The notes beneath the pieces were generated by a model, which was given only the letters and a program-made list of their open reading frames with translations, made no database searches and was not told where the DNA came from. From an uncultured Desulfobacterales bacterium (GTDB taxonomy: Bacteria > Desulfobacterota > Desulfobacteria > Desulfobacterales > JAFDCJ01), in the NCBI GenBank assembly GCA_945787595.1, contig CALZJV010000047.1:1-30752 (forward strand): a stretch of DNA of 30,752 nt, given 5' to 3'. The number at the start of each line of letters is the position of its first letter. Within the stretch, counting starts at the first letter, position 1. Made by a program: the position numbers and the translations under genes. This document shows positions 25,019-30,752 of this stretch, one piece after another.

Positions 25019-26176
25019 ATGGTAGCAGAGATGACTCCTCGAGAGCGTGTGATGACCGCCTTGACCCTGGAAGAACCGGATCGGATTCCCCTCGACCTCG
25101 GACAGGCCGCAGGAGATGCCATTACCGTGACCGCTTATAAGAATCTGATCAAGTATCTCGGTTTTCCCAAACGCACCATCCAGATTTTGAGCAAACTGGG
25201 CCAGACAGCCATAGTAGACGAAGATGTCCTTAAGCGGTTTCGTATCGATTTTAGGCGTATCGATCTCGGTGCTCCGGATCATTGGAAAGACGAGCCGGTC
25301 GGCGAAGATAGCTACCGAGATGAATGGGGGGTGGTTCGGACACGTCCCAAGGGAGGCTTCTACTATGATCTGACTGGATCTCCTCTTGCCGAAGACGATT
25401 CCATGGACGCGATTGAGAAACATCGATGGCCCGATCCGGAAGAACCGGGCAGGTATCGGGGATTAAAGGAGAAAGCCAAAGCCCTTCATAAAGATACCAA
25501 CTATGCAGTGGTACTCCAGGTCAATTGCGCGTTTTTTCTCAGGTGTGCCGAACTAAGGGGGTGGGAGAATTTCTATATGGATCTTGCGGCAAATCCGGAA
25601 TTTGCAGTCGCACTGATGGAAAAATATCTGGAAATCCGGCTCCGCATGGCTGAAAAAGCCCTTGAAGAAGTTGGGGAGAATATCGACATCGTCATGGTGA
25701 GCAGCGATGACCTCGGCATGAATGATCGGACCCTCGTATCGCCAGACATGTACCGCCAGCTCATCAAACCGCTTCAAAAAAAGACCTTCGCGTTTTTCAA
25801 AGCAAAAACCCCTGCCAAGCGATTTTATCACTGTGATGGTGCAATCTATCCCTTAATCGAAGATTTAATTGACATCGGCGTAGAAGCATTGAATCCGATT
25901 CAAGTGTCTGCCGCAGGAATGGGAGATACCAAACGCTTGAAATCGGAATTCGGAGACCGCCTCGCCTTCTGGGGGGCAATAGACACCCGGGATGTGCTTC
26001 CTTTTGGATCTCCCAGTGATGTGCGGGAGGAAGTCAGGCGACGATTTTTCGATTTGGGGCCCGGGGGCGGATACGTGGTCTGTTCGGTTCACAACATCCA
26101 GCCGGAAGTGCCCCCTGAAAACGTGGTGGCCATGTTTGACTCGGCGCATGAGATCGGAAGATATCCCATAATGTGA
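25019..26176 (+). CDS. Uroporphyrinogen decarboxylase/methyltransferase (URO-D) superfamily protein
   Basis: A 385-residue protein with the URO-D TIM-barrel layout: N-terminal TPRERVMTALTLEEPDRIPLD (from residue 6), a middle VLQVNCAFFLRCAELRGWENF, FYHCDGAIYPLIEDLIDIGVEALNPIQ (from residue 269, with His271-Cys272), a late FWGAIDTRDVLPFG, and YVVCSVHNIQPEVPPEN. Members with these features include corrinoid-dependent methyltransferases as well as true heme-pathway decarboxylases. The absence of other heme genes, and the HCDG rather than a clean H-x-C zinc motif, argues against heme synthesis and leaves the substrate open. AAGGAG lies before the ATG. It precedes the decayed sugar-acid-type locus by about 200 bp; a link is possible but unproven. 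Confidence 0.85.
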   Translation: MVAEMTPRERVMTALTLEEPDRIPLDLGQAAGDAITVTAYKNLIKYLGFPKRTIQILSKLGQTAIVDEDVLKRFRIDFRRIDLGAPDHWKDEPVGEDSYRDEWGVVRTRPKGGFYYDLTGSPLAEDDSMDAIEKHRWPDPEEPGRYRGLKEKAKALHKDTNYAVVLQVNCAFFLRCAELRGWENFYMDLAANPEFAVALMEKYLEIRLRMAEKALEEVGENIDIVMVSSDDLGMNDRTLVSPDMYRQLIKPLQKKTFAFFKAKTPAKRFYHCDGAIYPLIEDLIDIGVEALNPIQVSAAGMGDTKRLKSEFGDRLAFWGAIDTRDVLPFGSPSDVREEVRRRFFDLGPGGGYVVCSVHNIQPEVPPENVVAMFDSAHEIGRYPIM

Positions 26177-26307
26177 ATAACTCTTAGATTTTGAATAATA
26201 CCGATTCTCTTTAAATTCTATATTTTAAATCATATTAGAATCTCAATCCTGAACTCGAATAATATCTTACAGCGAGCAAGCGTATTGATTTTTTTTAAAA
26301 GAATAAC

Positions 26308-26364
26308 TTGACAAGCGGTATTGGTTGTGAAATCAAATTATAAATTAAATTCAATTTATAATTT
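26308..26364 (+). promoter_or_regulatory. Candidate promoter/operator in front of the GntR remnant
   Basis: A perfect TTGACA (26308-26313) is followed by an AT-only inverted repeat AAATTATAAATT (26335-26346) and AATTTATAATTT (26353-26364) around six bases. The -10 region is not clear. A symmetric AT-rich site just ahead of a GntR-type gene is a plausible autoregulatory operator (inference). Confidence 0.45.
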
Positions 26365-26378
26365 AATTTGCATTTTAG

Positions 26379-26492
26379 ATGGCAAATAAAAATAAAGAAA
26401 AAAGCATAAAAGATCTGACGCGTAAAGCGTATATGGGTATCCGGCACATGTTTTTTTTCAAGGAAATCGTGCCCGGTCAAAAAATTGCCTAA
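26379..26492 (+). pseudogene. N-terminal fragment of a GntR-family regulator
   Basis: A 37-codon frame begins at ATG 26379. Its residues 10-35, with DLTRKAYMGIRHMFFFKEIV followed by PGQKIA, match the start of FadR/GntR-type winged-helix regulators, where an amphipathic first helix leads to a PGQKI or PGQKL segment just before the recognition helices. Here TAA follows at that point and only 11 bp remain before the next gene. The DNA-binding helix and the whole ligand domain are gone, so it cannot be a working regulator. The junction suggests an internal deletion that fused the regulator's start to the sequence in front of the dehydratase-like gene. Confidence 0.65.
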
Positions 26493-26503
26493 TTATCGAA
26501 TAA

Positions 26504-27587
26504 ATGAAAATAACCCGTGTTGAAGCAATAGAACTTCGGTTGCCCGAAGATGAAGTCTTGGAACATAAAGCTTCGTCCTGCCAGGATGCACTGATTGTCA
26601 GAATCCATACTGATGAAGGGATTGTCGGAATCGGTGATGCCTATACATTGCCAAGAGCCGCTAAAGCTCTCATTGAAGCACCTGTGAGCGGGGCCAGTGC
26701 TTCAGGGCTTGGCCGGTTGTTGATTGGATTGAACCCGCTGAATATAAAGGTCATTAACGATATGTTGCATGCCAGGAATCTTCGTCTGGGTCGAAGAGGA
26801 CTCATCTGTCATGCTATTGCTGCCATTGACATCGCTCTTTGGGATATCGCCGGCAAATATTATGACCAACCAGTCTATCAACTTTTGGGGGGTTCTTTTT
26901 GGACCCGACGGTAACCGCACCTGCCAAATTGGAAAGCACTGGATTAACGAGGGTTTTACAGCCGTAAAATTTGGCTGGAGCCCTATGGGCCGCAGTGAAA
27001 AACTGGATATTGAGCTGGTAGAGGGCGCACGGCACGGCGTGGGCGATTATGACTTGATCATTGATGCCGGCTGTTGCTGGGACACTGCAACTGCAATTAG
27101 ACGAGCGCAACAATTTAAAGACTATAATGTTCTGTTTCTTGAAGAACCTTTAGACCGGGAAAATATTTCCGGTTATAAAAAACTGACTGATATCTCGGCT
27201 CTTCCAATTGCAGCAGGAGAAGGTGTAATGGGACGATTTGCCTGGCAGCATTTTATTGAAAAAAGCGGCATCGATTACGCTCAGATTGATATTGAAAATA
27301 ACGGTATCACAGAATCTGTAAGGATCGCAGATACAGCGGAAGACAGTGGCCTTCGAGTGATAAATCACTTTTATACCAATGGAATCGGCCTTGCTGCCGG
27401 TCTTCATTTTCTGGCATCCCGAAAAAGTGCGTTTATTCTGGAATACTGCGTCGAGGATACCCCCATCAGATGGGATATCACCCGGCAGAAAATGGAAATA
27501 TCAGACGGTTTCGTTCATGTTCCCGAAGGTCCTGGGCTTGGCATCGATCTCAATGAGGAAACAATAGAAAGATATCGGCTAAACTGA
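26504..27587 (+). pseudogene. Mandelate racemase/enolase-superfamily enzyme, broken by a frame-changing deletion
   Basis: The N-terminal part (26504-26914, frame 2) runs MKITRVEAIELRLPEDEV to GKYYDQPVYQLLGG and then hits TAA. The catalytic barrel continues in another frame to 27587: VLFGPDGNRTCQIGKHW, EGFTAVKFGWSPMG, IIDAGCCWD, FLEEPL, AAGEG and NHFYTNGIG, which contain the usual Asp/Glu/Glu metal ligands and a late His. In the family, about ten residues separate LLGG from this VLFG segment; here they are absent, so roughly 30 nt that are not a multiple of three appear deleted near 26890. Neither half is complete on its own. The class acts on acid sugars or related hydroxy-acids (dehydration or racemisation). 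It lies directly before an intact ABC importer. An assembly or sequencing error at the G-rich junction is possible. Confidence 0.78.
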
Positions 27588-27735
27588 CCTGAATCGATCT
27601 GGCCTTCCCATGGAGTGAGCTGTCTTTACTGCATTATATTGACTAAAATAAAAGGGTGTTTATGCCTGAAGGAGGTGATTGCATCATAAAGTAGCATTTG
27701 AATCCACATCAATTTTATTGCCGAAAGGAGGTTCA

Positions 27736-29196
27736 ATGATGAAACTGAAATACACTTTGCCCGTAAGCATTTTTTTAATCCTTTTACTAGCAGCGGGTGC
27801 CGCTCTTGCGGGGCAAAAAGCTTATGAGAAAATCTACTGGAACAAACCCATTCCCATGGCCGAACGGCTTGTGGCCGATGAATATGTTCTTCCGGAAGGC
27901 TGGAAAGAAGCCACCAAAGGGGTGAAAGAACTCGTTTTTTTTAACAGCGGCGGCCTGAAAGACGATGCAGCCACTGCAATCGGCATGGCGTTGTTTGAGA
28001 AAAAGACCGGTATTAAGATGAAAGCCTTAGAGGTCGGGGCTGCTTTTACCTTTCCGAAACTGCTCTCCGTGATGACATCCAAAGACCCGAATGTTCATTT
28101 CGGTTTCGTGCGGACGGAAATTGAATACACACAGGTGGCTGCCGCCGGCTGGGCTCACCCCATCAACGAACTCTGGACACCGGAGGTCAGGGCCCTGTAC
28201 TCTCCTGGCCTTATGAAAGCTTTGGAATGGGACGGCAATTATTATGGCGGTGTCAACATCGTCCAATGGTATGTATTCTATTACAGACCATCCTGGCTAA
28301 AGGCAGCCGGTGTGGACAAGCTTCCGGATACCTGGACCGAAATCTATGAAGCCGGCAAGAAAGCCACGGCCTGGGCCAAAAAGAATAAAGGCCCGGATTA
28401 TTATGGATTTACCTTTGCCGCCAGCAAGGCCGGACACATTCATCTGGCATTCCTGAGCTCGCTGACCTACTCTCAGGGCTCTACTACGATGAAAGACGGG
28501 AAATGGAACCTGGATACTCCGGAATTTAGAAATGCCTTTAAATATCTCGTCAAAATGATGCAGGAAGGCGTGGCGGATCCGGCTTGTGTGGGGTTCGGAT
28601 GGAAGGACTATCACAACGCTTTCGGCATGGGGAAAGCTGCCATGACATTGGCCTACTCCGTCTATGCCGTAAAATTCGACCAGGAATATCCTGAAATCAA
28701 GGGGGACTGGGTTGCCAAGGCGCCCCCGAAATGGGATCCCAGCCAACCGGATTCAAACCGCATCGGCTATATCAATTATGACGCGTACGTCATCAACAAC
28801 GCGGCCAAAGACAACTACAAGGCGGCCGCCATGCTCTGGTTCGATTTTTACCGCAGCAAGGAAGCTTGTATGTATGAACTGCTGGTGGAGGGAAACGATT
28901 CCATGCTGCCTCATGTGTATGAAGACCCCAACATCAAAGACAAGGTCAATTGGGAATACGCGAAAGAGATCTCTAAAAAGGTAGGCGCCAAACCACCTAT
29001 CGTAAGGGGCACATCCATTCCCGAAGCCCGGGCCGCCTCATCCAAAACCGCTGCTATTGAAGCGCTTCCGCCCGGCGGTGTTCAGATCTCGAATATCCTG
29101 GCAGAATATTTGGGTGTCGCCATTCAAAAGAATATGGATCCAGACAAGGCTTTTGATATGGCAATAGATAAAATAAAGAAATACACCAGTTATTAA
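27736..29196 (+). CDS. ABC transporter extracellular solute-binding protein (family 1)
   Basis: A 486-residue secreted binding protein. AAAGGAGGT lies just before ATGATG, so I start at 27736 rather than at an upstream TTG. Residues 1-25 form the signal peptide (YTLPVSIFLILLLAAGAALA). The mature part has the family 1 pattern: KELVFFNSGGLKDDAATAIG near 60, an early NVHFGFVRTEIEY, PSWLKAAGVDKLPDTWTEIYEAGKK near 193-217, MKDGKWNLDTPEFRNAFKYL near 252-271 and a GKAAMTLAYS strand near 300. Members deliver sugars, polyols or similar solutes to MalFG-type permeases, which follow at once. The ligand is unknown; an acid-sugar enzyme remnant upstream suggests a sugar-acid (weak inference). Confidence 0.92.
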   Translation: MMKLKYTLPVSIFLILLLAAGAALAGQKAYEKIYWNKPIPMAERLVADEYVLPEGWKEATKGVKELVFFNSGGLKDDAATAIGMALFEKKTGIKMKALEVGAAFTFPKLLSVMTSKDPNVHFGFVRTEIEYTQVAAAGWAHPINELWTPEVRALYSPGLMKALEWDGNYYGGVNIVQWYVFYYRPSWLKAAGVDKLPDTWTEIYEAGKKATAWAKKNKGPDYYGFTFAASKAGHIHLAFLSSLTYSQGSTTMKDGKWNLDTPEFRNAFKYLVKMMQEGVADPACVGFGWKDYHNAFGMGKAAMTLAYSVYAVKFDQEYPEIKGDWVAKAPPKWDPSQPDSNRIGYINYDAYVINNAAKDNYKAAAMLWFDFYRSKEACMYELLVEGNDSMLPHVYEDPNIKDKVNWEYAKEISKKVGAKPPIVRGTSIPEARAASSKTAAIEALPPGGVQISNILAEYLGVAIQKNMDPDKAFDMAIDKIKKYTSY

Positions 29197-29218
29197 TTGG
29201 ACCGGGGCTTAATCAACA

Positions 29219-29259
29219 GGTGAGAATCGCTTCGCTGTTTCATTGAAGCGGTTCTCACC
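29219..29259 (+). terminator. Long intra-operon hairpin after the binding-protein gene
   Basis: GGTGAGAATCGCTTC and GAAGCGGTTCTCACC pair over 15 positions with a single mismatch, around an 11-base loop. No T-run follows directly, so it is more likely an mRNA-stabilising or partly terminating hairpin, which would favour binding protein over permeases. Confidence 0.75.
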
Positions 29260-29315
29260 GGTTTGTCTGGATGGAAATACTTCAGCCAGTTTAATGAACC
29301 AGGAGCTCTTATCAG

Positions 29316-30197
29316 ATGAACAAAACCAAGTCCATATCAAATAGCGCCTATGGCGCAATTTTATCGATCCCGGGATTGATATTAATGCTCGCTTGGGTGT
29401 TGATACCTTTTGCGTATGTGATCTATTTGAGCTTTTTACGATATGATAATATGTCGCCGGTGGTCTTTTCCGGTTTTGACAATTACATGAAAGTCTTTGG
29501 AGATCACGATTTTTTAACTATTGTCGGGCGAACCATCGCATTCAGTGCGGGATCCACCGGATTTACCCTCATTGTCAGTATTATTTTGGCCCTTTGTCTG
29601 AACCGGATGATTCGGGGGTCCTCTTTTTTCAGGTCGCTGGTGGTCATGCCGTGGGCCGTCCCGCTTATCCTTTCCGGTTTCTTATGGTCCTGGATGTTTC
29701 ATCCGTCTTTCGGTCCTATCAGCGATCTGTTAATGAAATTCGGTTTCCGAGATGAGGCGTTGAACATATATAGAGATCCCGTTTCATCCATGATGGGTGT
29801 AATAATTGCAGACGCTTGGCGGCGGATTCCGTTTCTGACCATCGTATCACTGGCTGCCTTTCAGGGCATCCTGCAGGAACTTTATGACGCATCTGAGGTG
29901 GACGGGGCCGATTCCATCAACACATTTTTTTATATCACACTTCCGCTTGCCAAACGGCCGATCCTCGTCGGCACATTGATCATGTTCATGTTCTCTTTTC
30001 GGACCATCGATGTCATCTATTCCATGACACCAGGTGGCGGTGTCGGCAAGTGCACCTATGTTCTGGGAGCCTATCTTTTTGATCATATTTACGAAGTGCT
30101 TGACTTTGGAAAAGCTGCCGCCATCAGTATGATTTTGATTTTTTTTACTTTCCTGATCGGATCTGCATTCATTTATAACACGCTGAAAAAGGAATAA
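29316..30197 (+). CDS. ABC transporter permease, MalF-like (binding-protein-dependent)
   Basis: A 293-residue inner-membrane protein with about six helices: residues about 12-34, 75-97, 106-127, 153-170, 211-232 and 265-288. The family's cytoplasmic coupling loop is present near residue 190-216 as LYDASEVDGADSINTFFYIT followed by LPLAKRPI, the EAA motif that contacts the ATPase. It pairs with the next permease to form the import channel. CAGGAGCT precedes the ATG. It follows the binding-protein gene by 119 bp and the second permease follows by 26 bp. No ATPase gene is within the window. Confidence 0.93.
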   Translation: MNKTKSISNSAYGAILSIPGLILMLAWVLIPFAYVIYLSFLRYDNMSPVVFSGFDNYMKVFGDHDFLTIVGRTIAFSAGSTGFTLIVSIILALCLNRMIRGSSFFRSLVVMPWAVPLILSGFLWSWMFHPSFGPISDLLMKFGFRDEALNIYRDPVSSMMGVIIADAWRRIPFLTIVSLAAFQGILQELYDASEVDGADSINTFFYITLPLAKRPILVGTLIMFMFSFRTIDVIYSMTPGGGVGKCTYVLGAYLFDHIYEVLDFGKAAAISMILIFFTFLIGSAFIYNTLKKE

Positions 30198-30223
30198 TCA
30201 GGAAACTGGAAGGGGAAGTTTTA

Positions 30224-30752
30224 ATGAGATATCTGCTGTTAAAAATTATTGACCACAAGGCGACACCGTATGTCATCATGATTGCTTTTGCGATTTTCAT
30301 GCTGTCACCGTTTATTTGGATGACATTGTCGGCGTTTAAAACCCATCAGGAAACGTTTATGTCTCCACCAACCTATTTTCCGGATAAGCCAACAATGGAG
30401 GCGTTCTCCAAGGCCTGGTTCGAGGCGCCTATACCCACCTATTTGAAAAACTCCCTGATTACCTGTGTCACGGCAACCTTGATTGTAATCGTTGCCGGAG
30501 CTTTTACCGCCTTTGCCTTAAGCCAATTTCCATACAAGGGCAGCAATTTGGTCCTAGGACTTTTTCTATTCACCCGGACCATACCTCCCATGGCCATGCT
30601 TCTCCCCTATTACTTGATTTTAATGAAAATGCACCTGCTGAACACCCTGACAGCGGTCATCTTGTACTTGATATATTTGAACTACCCGCTGGTGGTCTGG
30701 TTGTTGAAGGGATTTTTCGACGCATTTCCTAAAGATCTCATAGAATCGGCCA
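30224..30752 (+). CDS. ABC transporter permease, MalG-like, N-terminal part
   Basis: The gene starts at ATG 30224 with AAGGGGAAG upstream and runs off the end of the window; 176 residues are present. It begins MRYLLLKIIDHKATPYVIMI with a first helix, then SPFIWMTLSAFKTHQETFMSP, the typical MalG N-terminal pattern, and further helices near 80-105, 115-135 and 140-160. It ends at FFDAFPKDLIESA, the start of the EAA loop. It is the second half of the permease pair with the preceding gene. Confidence 0.92.
   Translation, partial: MRYLLLKIIDHKATPYVIMIAFAIFMLSPFIWMTLSAFKTHQETFMSPPTYFPDKPTMEAFSKAWFEAPIPTYLKNSLITCVTATLIVIVAGAFTAFALSQFPYKGSNLVLGLFLFTRTIPPMAMLLPYYLILMKMHLLNTLTAVILYLIYLNYPLVVWLLKGFFDAFPKDLIESA

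Larger units (their letters stand above)
26177..26503. other. AT-rich gap with the GntR remnant and its promoter
   Basis: Beyond the candidate promoter/operator and the regulator fragment, this stretch shows only AT-rich sequence. No terminator for the URO-D gene is apparent. Confidence 0.5.

Overview
The window looks like chromosomal DNA of an anaerobic Desulfobacterota bacterium, most likely a Desulfobacterales-type sulfate reducer. I infer this from the gene families (ADP-forming acyl-CoA synthetase subunits, PAS/sigma-54 activators with a Cys-rich PAS, Tct-type transporters, a TorD-like chaperone), from a selenocysteine-decoded rhodanese, and from short extragenic repeat families that I associate with that group. 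No database search was possible. No rRNA, tRNA, CRISPR array or intact insertion sequence was seen.

Layout. 1-3100: the end of an enoyl-CoA hydratase gene (+), then convergent genes (-) for the alpha and beta subunits of an ADP-forming acyl-CoA synthetase, separated by about 580 bp of repeat-rich DNA. 3350-6912: the most interesting locus. A minus-strand operon encodes a secreted cytochrome c-like protein without a heme motif and a lipoprotein with three rhodanese domains. Two in-frame TGA codons in the rhodanese gene are each followed by an identical SECIS-like hairpin, so both are read here as selenocysteine. A sigma-54-type promoter precedes the operon, and a divergent gene encodes a sigma-54 activator with a Cys-rich PAS sensor. 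6913-7414: debris of a SpoIIE/PP2C-type phosphatase and a PIN-domain protein. 7415-11560: a 1381-residue membrane protein of unknown function that appears to contain a duplicated extracytoplasmic domain.

11572-19460 (-): a probable catabolic operon, tctC-tctB-tctA, a LarA-like protein, an HpcH/HpaI aldolase, and a hybrid sensor kinase 18 bp or so behind the aldolase. It plausibly imports and degrades an organic acid and senses something outside the cell. 19645-23302 (-): TorD-like chaperone, dimethylargininase-like hydrolase, a Cys-rich small protein and an AlkD-like DNA repair protein. 23721-24410 (+): a DUF2959-type coiled-coil lipoprotein.

25019-30752 (+): a URO-D/methyltransferase-family protein, then a partly decayed sugar-acid type locus (a truncated GntR regulator and an enolase-superfamily enzyme broken by a small frame-changing deletion), followed by an apparently intact ABC importer (binding protein, two permeases; the second runs off the window).

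Short inverted or tandem repeats (five kinds) sit in the gaps. Three copies of one hairpin element encode the same peptide when read through, and one copy supplies the C-terminal tail of the TorD-like protein.
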